Origin: Anaerolineales bacterium
GTDB taxonomy: Bacteria > Chloroflexota > Anaerolineae > Anaerolineales > UBA6663
Direction: 5' to 3'
DNA: 39,511 nt
Assembly (NCBI GenBank): GCA_020845955.1
Contig: JADLEU010000041.1
Span: forward strand, 1 to 39,511
A model generated the notes under the pieces. It ran no database searches and had not been told where the DNA came from. It saw nothing but the letters and a program-made list of their open reading frames with translations. Below are positions 25,235 through 34,400 of the stretch, piece by piece (within the stretch, counting starts at the first letter, position 1; every line of letters begins with the position of its first letter). A program made the position numbers and the translations under genes.

Positions 25235-27630
25235 TCGACGGCCTCCACGATCAGCCGATCCACCTTCAGGCCGGCCGTCCCAGCGTAGTCCAGCATAAAG
25301 ATCAAGGCCTGGGGCTTGGGGTTCTCAAACGAATATTGAAGCGAATAGTAACGGCCGTCGGCGGGGATGCCGGCCGCGGTGAAGTCCCACCGCTGGGCCA
25401 GCGCGGCCGCGTCGGCGCCGATGACGCGGGCGCTGCCCAGCACGCTGTCGGGGCTCAGTGGTTCGGCGGCGGGCAGCACGGCCACCGAGATGGTCAGCCG
25501 GTAACGGCCGGCGCCGTATGGCTCCGCGAAGCTGTACGCCAGCCTGCCCGGTTCGTGGCCGGCGGCCGGGTCGGCCTGCATGGCCTTGCCCCGGTAGGCC
25601 GCGGGGTCCGCCACGGCGTCGCCCACCGTCCGCTGCAGATCCACGGCCAGATAGGTGCGCGGCTGCGGGCGCAGCGAGAGGCCGAAACTGCCGGCCGCCA
25701 GCAGCGCCAGGCCCAGGCTCAGCGCGGGAGGCGGCGCAAAGGCGCGCGGCCGCGGCTGGCGCGCCTTCCGCAGCGCCAGCCAGCCCACTAGCGCCGCGGC
25801 CAACAGCCAGACGGCCGCCAGGCCCAGGGAGTGAAAGAGATCGGGCGCGATCGACAGCATCCCGACCTGGAGTGCGGCTTGCCCGGTTGCGCTGACGAGC
25901 ACGGTCGGCGGATGCCCCCAGCCGTTGTACATGGGGCTGTAGAACCCAAAGCGATACAGGCCGTCGGCGGACAGATCTCGGCCCAAGATCGTGGCGGAAA
26001 AGTAGTCGCCCGCCTGCGGCGAAAAGATCCTGATGCTGGCGATGGGCGTATCCGGCCCGGCGTCCGGCGCCGCTAACGGCAGGCGCGCCGTGTACCAGCC
26101 AAAGGGAAATTCAGGCAGGTCGACCTGGCGCAGCACCAGCCCGCTTTCGCCGGCGGGCGCTTGCCAGGTGGGCGCCTCCGTTAGCCGTGCCCGCACCGCG
26201 CCGGCCAGCAGCTCGGATGGTTCACTACCCGGGCCCGCCAGCGGCGTGCCGGCCACGGCACCCTGGCCGGCCGGCAGGAAGGCAAAGCGCGCCATGGCTG
26301 GCACCACCGCTTCCAGATCGAGCCGCGGCTTGAGCGCTTCGACCGGGCTGGATAGGATGCCGCGTATGGGCTGCGCCACGACCAGCGCGCCCGACCACAG
26401 GCTGGCCGCCAGCAAGGCGGCGATGACGGGCCGCGCCCGCACCGGCGGACCGGCGGCCCACAGGTAAGCCAGGCCCCCGCCCAGCAGCGGCAGCGCGGCG
26501 ATCAGGAAGCGGGCCGAATATTCCCAGCCCAGCCAGAACCCGCCCCAGACCGCCACCGGCAGCAGCGCCGCCGCGAACGGCGCCAGCAGCGCCAGCCCGG
26601 CCAGCGGCCGGCGGACCAGCAGCAGGGCGCTGCCCCACAGGGCGGCGAGGTAGACAGGCGCCGTGATGACCAGGCCGCGCTGGTTGTCGAACAGCCAGCC
26701 CAACAGCCCGCGGCCCACGCGTTGGAGCGCGAACGACCGCTCCACCGCCAGCGGGATGGGTCCGGCGTAGGAGGCCGCCGGCGAGGCGCTTCCGTAGAGC
26801 CAGAAGCTGAAGAGCATGTAACCGGCCAGGCCGGCCCCCGCCAGGAGCGCAGCGGCCAGCCAGGGCCGGCTGCGCTCGCGCCGAGCGCGCCACAACCCCC
26901 AGGCGGCGAAGAGCGCCATGGCCGGCAGGAAGCGCGACGAGAGCCAGGGCAGGATCGCCAGGCCCAGGCCAAACTGCACTATGCCTGTCACGCTCAACGG
27001 GCGGGCCGCGGTCTGGTGGGGCCGGTACCCGCGCAAGGCCTGGCGGGCGGCGAGGATCAGGCCCAGCGCCGCCAGCGCCTCCGGATAAACCAGGAACACG
27101 TACCACAGCACCGGGGGCGCAAACGCGATGGCCGCCCAGCCGATGACCGCCGCGATCCAATTGCCGGTGAGGTCATAGCCCAGCAGGAACACCTGCGCGG
27201 CCAGCAGCGCGCCAATCAGCGCCAGGGCGTAGAGCACGCCGGCCAAGCCGCCCAGCGCATAGGCCGGGGCAATGGCGAAGCTCAGGCCCAGGTTGTGGGT
27301 GAGCACCGCCTGGCCGTCGGCGCGCACCCGCACGTGCGGGTTCAGATAATACTCGCCATAGTAGGGGGCGTAGTCGCGTTCGGCGTAGTTGTTGTTCAGG
27401 TCCAGGTCGCCGTCAAAGACCAGGCTGTGGGCGGCCAGCAGGTAGTGCGGCTCGTCGCCGCTGCGGGCCCAAACGCGGGCCAGCCAGGGCACCAGCGCGA
27501 CGTAGACCGCCAGGGTTGCCAGAAAGACGGGCAGGCCGGGCAGGCGGTTTAATCCGGCGGCAAGCGCGCGGCTGGGCGGCCGGCCGGGCGCGTCGGGCGG
27601 CTGCCTGGGCGGCGCGGCGCGGGTGTTCAT
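25231..27630 (-). CDS. Large GT-C-like polytopic membrane protein
   Basis: A 799-aa protein. The first helix (VFLATLAVYVALVPWLARV) is followed by ARSGDEPHYLLAAHSLVFDGDLDL, an acidic first loop like that of GT-C glycosyltransferases, and about ten hydrophobic segments up to roughly residue 430. After this comes an extracytoplasmic part containing FGWYTARLPL, a further TM pair (about 600-660), and a final soluble beta-rich domain ending YYSLQYSFENPKPQALIFMLDYAG. It probably transfers a sugar from a polyprenyl-phosphate donor outside the cytoplasm. ATG 27630 overlaps the stop of the preceding glycosyltransferase gene (ATGA, 27627-27630); longer in-frame starts are inside that gene. It is last in a four-gene operon, and its TAA overlaps the TAG of the convergent synthetase. 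Confidence 0.82.
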   Translation of the reverse strand: MNTRAAPPRQPPDAPGRPPSRALAAGLNRLPGLPVFLATLAVYVALVPWLARVWARSGDEPHYLLAAHSLVFDGDLDLNNNYAERDYAPYYGEYYLNPHVRVRADGQAVLTHNLGLSFAIAPAYALGGLAGVLYALALIGALLAAQVFLLGYDLTGNWIAAVIGWAAIAFAPPVLWYVFLVYPEALAALGLILAARQALRGYRPHQTAARPLSVTGIVQFGLGLAILPWLSSRFLPAMALFAAWGLWRARRERSRPWLAAALLAGAGLAGYMLFSFWLYGSASPAASYAGPIPLAVERSFALQRVGRGLLGWLFDNQRGLVITAPVYLAALWGSALLLVRRPLAGLALLAPFAAALLPVAVWGGFWLGWEYSARFLIAALPLLGGGLAYLWAAGPPVRARPVIAALLAASLWSGALVVAQPIRGILSSPVEALKPRLDLEAVVPAMARFAFLPAGQGAVAGTPLAGPGSEPSELLAGAVRARLTEAPTWQAPAGESGLVLRQVDLPEFPFGWYTARLPLAAPDAGPDTPIASIRIFSPQAGDYFSATILGRDLSADGLYRFGFYSPMYNGWGHPPTVLVSATGQAALQVGMLSIAPDLFHSLGLAAVWLLAAALVGWLALRKARQPRPRAFAPPPALSLGLALLAAGSFGLSLRPQPRTYLAVDLQRTVGDAVADPAAYRGKAMQADPAAGHEPGRLAYSFAEPYGAGRYRLTISVAVLPAAEPLSPDSVLGSARVIGADAAALAQRWDFTAAGIPADGRYYSLQYSFENPKPQALIFMLDYAGTAGLKVDRLIVEAVD

Positions 27631-28781
27631 GCGTCCGGACGCGCGATTGGCCCGGCGGGCTCGGCCTCGGGGTTGGCGATCAGCGCGCCGTCCGCGCGGA
27701 CTAGGCGCGCGCCGTGGACGAAGTAGCGCAGCGTGCCAAGCGCGAAGCTGAGGTTGTTGTAAAGGTAGTAGAGCCAATGCCAGGGCAGCGCGGCCAGGGT
27801 GAAGGCCAGGCCGCGGCGCCGGGTCCAGAAGGCGTACAGGTGCGCGTTGAGGGCCAACAGGGCCAGGGCCAGCCCAGCCGGCAGCGGCCACAGGCCGGGG
27901 AGCCAGGGCACGAGCGCGAGCGACAGGCACAGCAGGGAAGTCAGGGCCACGCTGGCGCGGTTGGAAGTCTGCAGGTTGAGGTCGAGCAGGTAGGGCCGCC
28001 GGGCCAGGGCCGGATCGGGCAGGCGCAGCAGATCGCCCGTGGCCAGCAGAGGCTCGCTGGTGCCCCGGGCGCGCGACTCGCGCCACAGCAGCACGGTCCA
28101 GGGAATGCCGCGCTCGCAGATGTCGGAGCGCAGCAGGCTGCCGGCGGTCCAGCGCTTGAGGTGGACGCATTGCATCGCCTTGAGCAGGCGGATCTCGCCG
28201 CCGCGCCGGCGCAGCCGGTAGCCCAGGTCGATGTCCTCGATGCTGGGGCGGCCATAGGCGGCGGCGTCGAAGCCGCCCAGCGCCAGGAAGGTGCTCAAGC
28301 GCATAGCGCCGCAGCCGGTCCAGAAGGTCGAGGCCCGGGTGTGGGCGTGCTGATGCACGTAATGGTGCAGCAGGTTCTTGTACTGCGACAGGAAGTTCGG
28401 GGCGGCTGGGGCGTCGTCATACGAGCCGAAGACGGCCTCCAGCGCGGGATCGGCGGCGAAGGCCTGGGCGGCCAGCCGCAGCGCGCCGGGATGCAGCGCG
28501 ACATCGGCATCGACGAAGAACACATAGTCGCCGGCCGCCGCCCGCGCGCCCACGTTGCGGGCGGCGGCTGGACCATGGCCGCCGGGGGCGGGAGTGGCCA
28601 GCACGCGCGCGCCAGCCGCGCGGGCCACGGCCGGGCTGTGGTCGCGGGAGCCGTCGTCGACCACGATCACGTCGCTCTCGGCCAGGCCGGCGCACGCCGC
28701 CCGCGCCGCGTTGAGCGCAATTAAGCACTGCTTAAAGGCTTCGCCGCCATCGCGGACGGGCACGATCAGGGTGAACTTCAT
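27627..28781 (-). CDS. Family 2 glycosyltransferase with C-terminal membrane helices
   Basis: A 384-aa protein. The GT-A domain has IVPVRDGG, VIVVDDGSRD, the metal-binding FFVDADV (DxD), TGCGAMR and SIEDIDLGYRLRR, in the normal GT2 order. The last 120 residues hold three or four hydrophobic segments (SLLCLSLALVPWL, LALALLALNAHLYAFW, HWLYYLYNNLSFAL), anchoring it to the membrane. It resembles the mycofactocin-type and surface-glycan GT2 enzymes; donor and acceptor are unknown. Both ends overlap neighbours by four bases (ATGA at 28778-28781 and 27627-27630). Confidence 0.9.
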   Translation of the reverse strand: MKFTLIVPVRDGGEAFKQCLIALNAARAACAGLAESDVIVVDDGSRDHSPAVARAAGARVLATPAPGGHGPAAARNVGARAAAGDYVFFVDADVALHPGALRLAAQAFAADPALEAVFGSYDDAPAAPNFLSQYKNLLHHYVHQHAHTRASTFWTGCGAMRLSTFLALGGFDAAAYGRPSIEDIDLGYRLRRRGGEIRLLKAMQCVHLKRWTAGSLLRSDICERGIPWTVLLWRESRARGTSEPLLATGDLLRLPDPALARRPYLLDLNLQTSNRASVALTSLLCLSLALVPWLPGLWPLPAGLALALLALNAHLYAFWTRRRGLAFTLAALPWHWLYYLYNNLSFALGTLRYFVHGARLVRADGALIANPEAEPAGPIARPDA

Positions 28782-29992
28782 GCCGTCCTCTCGGTCGCCG
28801 TCCAGCGCACCGGCCGGCGCAGGACGCTGGCCAGCGCCGACCAGGCGGCAACGGCGATGTCGAGCGCGAAGAAGAACGGCACGACCGCCAGGCGGCCAAA
28901 GGCGGCGAGCGGCTCGCCGGCCAACCGCAGCGCGGCCGCCATTTCGAGCGCCGGCACGCCGAAGTAGGCCAGCCAGACGATCCGCGGGAAGCCGGCCGTG
29001 CCCGGTCTCCAGGCGTCCAGCAAGGTGAACAGGCCGCCGGCCAGCAGGGCCAGCCGGTCGGCGTAGCCGAGGGCGAAGAAGGCCAGCTCCAGCTTGAGCA
29101 GCGGCGAGAGGCGGGGGCCGCGCCAGAGGCCGGGCAGGCGCCCGCCGCCGGCCTGGTGAAAGCCACGGTTCCAGCGCAGATGCTGCCGCACATAGCCGCG
29201 CACGGAAACCGGCGCTCGGTGACGCGAGACCGAGGCATCCGCGAAACGCGTGCGCCAGCCAGCCAGCGCGAAGGCCAGGGTCAGGTCGGTGTCTTCGAGC
29301 AAGGCGCCGCGCGTAAAGCCGCCCACGTCTGCCAGGGCCGAGCGGCGATAGGCCACATTGGATCCCAAGAGCGCGGGCGCCAGGTCCAGCCGGTCCTTGG
29401 CGCGCATGGTGATGAATTGGTGGACCAGGGACTCGATGGCGGCATAGGCCGCGGCCGGGCTGGCGGCGCCGTTCACCACGCGCATCTGGCCGCTGGCGCC
29501 AGCCACGCGTGGGTCGGTCAGCGGCGCCACAAGGGCGCGCAGCGAGCCCGGGTCAGGTTGATGGTCGGCGTCGTAGACCACCACGATCTCACCCCCCAGC
29601 GGCGGCAGGGCCTCCAGGGCCTGGTTGAGGGCCTGGGCCTTGCCGTGGCTGGCCGGCAGCTCGATGACGCGGGCCCACGGCCGCGCGGCAGACCAACCGC
29701 GCGCCAGTTGGGCACTGGCGTCCGCTGAGCCATCGTTGATCAGCGCGGCGCGCAGCCGGCCGCGCGGGTAATCCAGCGCGTCCAGCGCCGCAAACAAGGC
29801 TGACAGCGAGGCGGCCTCGTCTCGGCACGGGATGAGGGCCGTCACGGGCGGCAGCAAAGGCGCCGGCTCCGCGGCGGCTGACGCGCTGCGCCTGGGCAGC
29901 GCTGGCGCCACGGCCGCGGCCAGCAGCGCCGCGCGCCGCAGCGAAAAGGCCAGCAGGACCGACGCCGCGGCCAGCGCCGCCAGGTGGAGCAT
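28778..29992 (-). CDS. Processive-type family 2 glycosyltransferase (QxxRW)
   Basis: A 404-aa protein with an N-terminal membrane helix (LAALAAASVLLAFSLRRAALLAAAV), then a GT-A domain with ALIPCRDEAAS, ALINDGSAD, VVVYDADHQPDPGS (DxD), LLEDTDLTLAF and QHLRWNRG. The last is the QxxRW motif of processive cellulose- or hyaluronan-synthase-like enzymes. Two or three C-terminal helices follow. It may polymerise a beta-linked glycan or a poly-N-acetylglucosamine-like chain. The ATG at 29992 directly follows the stop of the DUF3048 gene (TAGATG, no gap). Confidence 0.9.
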   Translation of the reverse strand: MLHLAALAAASVLLAFSLRRAALLAAAVAPALPRRSASAAAEPAPLLPPVTALIPCRDEAASLSALFAALDALDYPRGRLRAALINDGSADASAQLARGWSAARPWARVIELPASHGKAQALNQALEALPPLGGEIVVVYDADHQPDPGSLRALVAPLTDPRVAGASGQMRVVNGAASPAAAYAAIESLVHQFITMRAKDRLDLAPALLGSNVAYRRSALADVGGFTRGALLEDTDLTLAFALAGWRTRFADASVSRHRAPVSVRGYVRQHLRWNRGFHQAGGGRLPGLWRGPRLSPLLKLELAFFALGYADRLALLAGGLFTLLDAWRPGTAGFPRIVWLAYFGVPALEMAAALRLAGEPLAAFGRLAVVPFFFALDIAVAAWSALASVLRRPVRWTATERTA

Positions 29993-31255
29993 CTATCCGG
30001 CCGGGCAGCCCTGCGACTGCGATGGTCCCTTGAAACGGGTGCTGAACACGCCGTTTTCAGCCGTGGTGGGCGAGTCGAGGTCCACCAACGCGAACCAGGT
30101 ATTGCCCGGCGCCAGCGGCACGATCTGGTTGCCGGCGCCGACCAGGCCGATGACGTCGGTCTGGCTGAAACGGACCCAGGTGACATCGTACATCTGGCCG
30201 TCTCGGAAGAGGCGCGCCGGCCCGCTGCCCCACACCTGGATCTCATAGCCGCAGTGGCCGCCGTTGCCGAAGTCTTCAGGGATGTCGGTGGTCACGTGAT
30301 TGGCATACAGCACCACCACGTTGGCGGCCGTCAGTTGCTGGCCGTTCACCGCGTCGGTGTGGGGCGCGAGTTGGCCGGCCGTGTCAGTGTCAACCCAGCG
30401 GGCATACCGGCCCTCCGTCGCGTCGTAACGCCACTCGGCCACGTTGTAGTCCACGGCAAAATCGATGTGCACCGTGTTGACGGGACTGCCGCCCGGCGGC
30501 GGCTCGGGATCGAAGGCCATGCCGTTCAGGCTCTGGCGGCCGTTGAGTCCCAGGCTGCTGGCCGTGGCCCACAGGTCGGCGGTGCTGGCAAAGAGGTTGT
30601 TGGTGGAGGCCTCGGGGCCCTCGCGGCAGAGCGGCGGGCACTCGTCGTAGCCAGTGGCCTCGGCGATGACGCGGTCGTAGAAATCGGTGCGGGAGAGCGC
30701 GTTGAGCACCCCGGCGCTGGAGCCGGAGGTGACCAGCAGGGCATCGTAGGACTCGGCCAGCACGATGTCGATCAGCCGGGCCGAACGGATTGATCCGACC
30801 TTGGGGGCATCGTTGCCCAAGAAGATGGCCGTCATGCGCGTCACGCCGGCTTCGGCGTAGTGCTCGAAGACCAGGTCGGCCAGCGACAGGCCGGCCTGCG
30901 GCCGAACCCGGCGCGGGAACTGGGAGACTTTGACGGCGATGGGGCGGCGCTCCAGCACGGCCGGGTCAGCCACCTGCTGGCCGGTGAGCGGGTTGACGTC
31001 GGGCGGGAAGTCGTTGGGGCCGAAGCGCGTGATGACCTCGGGCGTGACCAACTCGGCCGTCGGCGCCGGGAGCGTGGGGGCGGTCGCGACCGTGGGCTCG
31101 AGCGTGGGCAAGGCCACCCGCGTGGCACTGGCCTCCGGCGCGCTCGTCGGGCTGGCCGGCGGTGGGGTGCTGGTAGGCGGCGCGGATGGCGTGGGGGATG
31201 AACAGGCGGCCAGCAGGCACAGGCCGGCCAGGACGGGCGCGAAACGCAGGCGCAT
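29993..31255 (-). CDS. DUF3048 domain lipoprotein (YerB-like)
   Basis: A 420-aa lipoprotein. The signal sequence ends in the lipobox L-A-A-C with Cys18, followed by a Ser/Thr/Pro-rich linker to about residue 75. The DUF3048 domain is evident from NPLTGQQVADPAVLERRPIAVKV, RPQAGLSLADLVFEHYAEAGVTRM and GSIRSARLIDIVLAESYDA, and its C-terminal half has VNTVHIDFAVDYNVAEWRYD and TWVRFSQTDV. The function of the family is unknown; members are outside the cell membrane and some contain a peptidoglycan-related fold. It is the first gene of the glycosyltransferase operon, with TATAAT about 58 nt before the ATG. Confidence 0.92.
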   Translation of the reverse strand: MRLRFAPVLAGLCLLAACSSPTPSAPPTSTPPPASPTSAPEASATRVALPTLEPTVATAPTLPAPTAELVTPEVITRFGPNDFPPDVNPLTGQQVADPAVLERRPIAVKVSQFPRRVRPQAGLSLADLVFEHYAEAGVTRMTAIFLGNDAPKVGSIRSARLIDIVLAESYDALLVTSGSSAGVLNALSRTDFYDRVIAEATGYDECPPLCREGPEASTNNLFASTADLWATASSLGLNGRQSLNGMAFDPEPPPGGSPVNTVHIDFAVDYNVAEWRYDATEGRYARWVDTDTAGQLAPHTDAVNGQQLTAANVVVLYANHVTTDIPEDFGNGGHCGYEIQVWGSGPARLFRDGQMYDVTWVRFSQTDVIGLVGAGNQIVPLAPGNTWFALVDLDSPTTAENGVFSTRFKGPSQSQGCPAG

Positions 31256-31312
31256 CAGGAAGACCTCTCAGATCCAATCCGCGGGGTGAAACCGGGCTGC
31301 ATCTGGACGGGG

Positions 31313-31340
31313 ATTATAGCGCATTGAACGGGCCGGTCCA
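31313..31340 (-). promoter_or_regulatory. Putative promoter of the DUF3048-glycosyltransferase operon
   Basis: On the minus strand TGGACC (31340-31335), a 16-nt spacer and TATAAT (31318-31313) in the context gcgcTATAATcccc. The -10 is perfect and the -35 is a moderate match. Confidence 0.55.
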
Positions 31341-31344
31341 GGTT

Positions 31345-31375
31345 AACCAACAGGCCTCCCAACCGGGAGGCCTGT
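31345..31375 (-). terminator. Terminator of the large secreted-protein gene
   Basis: An 11-bp perfect stem, ACAGGCCTCCC (31350-31360) and GGGAGGCCTGT (31365-31375), with a 4-nt loop. On the minus strand it is followed by ttggtt. It lies just after the stop at 31411 and before the next promoter, so it separates two transcripts. Confidence 0.75.
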
Positions 31376-31410
31376 AGCGGACTGGCCGAGCGAGCGCTGA
31401 AAGCGGCGGT

Positions 31411-34400
31411 CTACTTACTCACGGCGGGGAGGAACACGACCGGTGCCAGGTTGACCACCTGGATGAGCACGGGCGAGACGCTGGGCTCGAAGCGCCCATC
31501 GCCCAGGTAGTGGGCCGTCAGGCTGTGCGAGCCAAACGCCAGGGTGGCGATGGGGATCGGCGCAATCGGGCCGATGCCAACGCCGACCGTAGCCGCGCCT
31601 TCCTTCAGCAAAACTAGGCCGCTCGGCAGCGGGACGCCCAGCGTGGACGTAACGGTGGCTGTGAAGGCCACGATCCCGCCGGACTGCGACGGGTTGGGGC
31701 TCGAGAACAGATTGGTGATGCTGGGGGCGCGCGGCGCGGCGCCAAAGAAACACAGCCGATCGCGGTTGCGGTTCGGTTGGCCGGCCGGCGTGCCCGAGGC
31801 AGGATCATTGCCTTCAAAGCGCAGGTCGAAGGCCGACACGGCCGGGCTGCTGCCGGAAGCGGGCGTGGCCGAGTCGAAGAATTCGTAGGTGACGTACTGC
31901 GACCCGTCGCCGATCAGTCCGGGCGGGTTGGGGAACGCGTTCAAGTCGGCCGCCCGCCCGACCTCGCTCAGGTTGATTTCACCCGCGCCGGGCGGCTGGC
32001 TGCCAGCCGCGAAGCCGGCCAGGATCGGGCTGGCTGCCAGGCCGATCGCGTCCATCCGGCCGTAATCGAAGCACATCTGGCCGCTGCCCTGCGGCCGCGC
32101 CGGCAGCCCGACCAAGGCGCCGGTGGCTGGTTCAGCCTGGAAGCGCAGGTCGGTGGGACCTTCGGCGGTCCCAACCGAGCTGGCGCTCTCATCCAGGCCG
32201 GTGCCGTCGTCATACAGGGTCACGGTGAGCGTGTTGCGTGAACCGCAGGCTTCGCGCCCGGCCTCCGGGACGTTGATCCACCGGGCCACGAACTGATTGA
32301 TGCCGGCGAAACCGAGCGCCTGGACCGGGAAGGTGTTCGTATACCCGGCAATTCGACTCGCGGGGTTTAGATCCATCCAAGCCGGCGCGATCTTGGCCGC
32401 GCCCGTGACGAAGCTATTCGCGCTTGGGGTGTTGTCGGTGTCCCCCGTGCCAAACGTCAGGTTGCCGTTCGAGTTCAGGTAGAAGCCGTTCCAAACGGAG
32501 TCGCTGTAGACGGCCGTGTCACCCAACACGAATTCAAAGCCGCCCTCCCATAAACCCGGCATGGGCGGCGATCCCTCGGCGCCAGCATCGTCGCCGCGGA
32601 AGGGCGGATTCTGGTCGTCTCCGCCCGCCGCCTGGTGGCTGGGGTCAAAGCTCTCGAACGTGACGGGGCCGCTGGTGGCATTGTCGCCCTGAGTGGCGCC
32701 GTTGGGCAGGTTCGGGAGGGCGGCCGGGTCAGTGCGAGTGCGATTGACGTAAACCAGGAAGCCGCGGCTTAGGCCCGCGACGCCGGATGGCGTGACCGAT
32801 ACCTGGTCGAGCGGCGCGCTCCAGAAGATGTGGTCGAAGCGATCAGAATCGCCGTCGGCCGTGGCGGCGCCGCTGGTGGCGCCGTTGGGCGGCAGGTCGC
32901 CGCGCAGATCGACAAAGTCGCCCCGGCGATCGCGCGGGGCCTGGTCGGGGAAGACCAGGATCTCTCCAAGGGCCGGCGACGGATCGCGGCCGACCCCGGC
33001 CGGCGTCCCGCCAGAGATCACGTAAACCTGGTGTTGTTCGTCGACGGCCAGCCCGCTGTAGATGGTGTAATCGATCTGCAGATCCAGTTGGAGAGTGTTG
33101 CTGGTCGTCGTGTCGCTGAGAGTGCCGCGCAGGTCGGGCCCATTGCCCAGAACGAAGGCGCGGAAGTTGTTCACCCCAGGCGTGCCCGCCTGGCCAGCCA
33201 GGGCCGTATCCGCAAACCCATCGGCGATCGGGATCGTTCCCGTAGTCGTCTGTGTGATGGAGCTGCAGATCTCAAACGCGCCGATGTTGTCGGCAAACGA
33301 GATGATCATCGACGGGGTGGGTCCCAGGGCAGCCGGACTGGGGAAGAGCCCCGAGCGATCCTGGACCTCCTGGGAGTCGGCGGTCGAGTAAGAACGGGCG
33401 GCGGCGGCGTAGACCGTGTTGCCGGCGCCGGAGGCCAGGGCGACGAGGTTGCCAAAGGCGCTCGAGGTGCCCGAGAAATTCGTGAAGCGGTTGACCTGGT
33501 TGAGAGGGCCGCTCGTCGTGCCATAGATGCCTTGAGCGGGATTGAGGCTTGACAAGGTGATGATGCCGCTGGTGGCCAACGAGCGATCCTGGTTGCCCCC
33601 GGCGCCCGGCGCGTCGACCGACGTCGCCTTGACCAGGTTGGCGCCCGAGAACTGCGTCAGATCGACCTGTTGGAAGTACACGCTGCCGTCATCATCCACG
33701 GCCACGCCGGCCAGATTGTCGAACACCGAGTATGCGACGCCAAAGGCGCCGCCCACCCGCACCGGAAAGCCTGCCGGCGCCAACGTCCCAGGCGGCGCGG
33801 GCGCGGGGCTGACGAGATCAGCCACCGGGAAGGCCAGCAGGCCGCTGCGCACCAAGGTGTTGTTGCCCGCCATGCGCAGCCCGCCGCCTGTGTCCCAAAA
33901 GGTGACGTACAGGATCTCGCCGATCTGGCCGTCAAAGCCAGCATAACTGCCGTTAACGCGCGCGAACGAACTCAGGTCCGCGACAGGGTTGACCGCCAAG
34001 CCGGTCACGACAATTTGGTCGTCGCTGAGCAGGTAGCCGAAGGCGTTCAGGACCGTCGGCAGGTTGATGGCGAAGACCGAGTCCTCCAATGGGCTGTCGT
34101 AATCGTTGTCGTCGGTGTCGATGGAGACGAACACATTCCCGAGCGAGTCGCCGTAGTAGTAGACCGTTTCCGTGAACCCGCTTGAGAGGGTGTGTTCCGA
34201 GAAAGCGACCCGGGTGATCTGCCACTGGTTGAACACGGAGGCAAAAGTGCCGGAGAGATCGACGACCTCCGCGCTGTGGTCGGCCGTCAGGTCCTCGCGG
34301 CCATCGAAATCGGCGAGCAAGGCGACCTCGGCAAAGGGCTGGCCCCGCCCGCTCATGGCCGTCATCAGTTGGGCCGAGGCGGCCGCTCGATCACTCAGGA

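Noticed and set aside
27714-28724. 336-codon open frame opposite the GT2 gene
   Set aside because: Composition is Gly/Gln/Arg-rich antisense of a clear glycosyltransferase.
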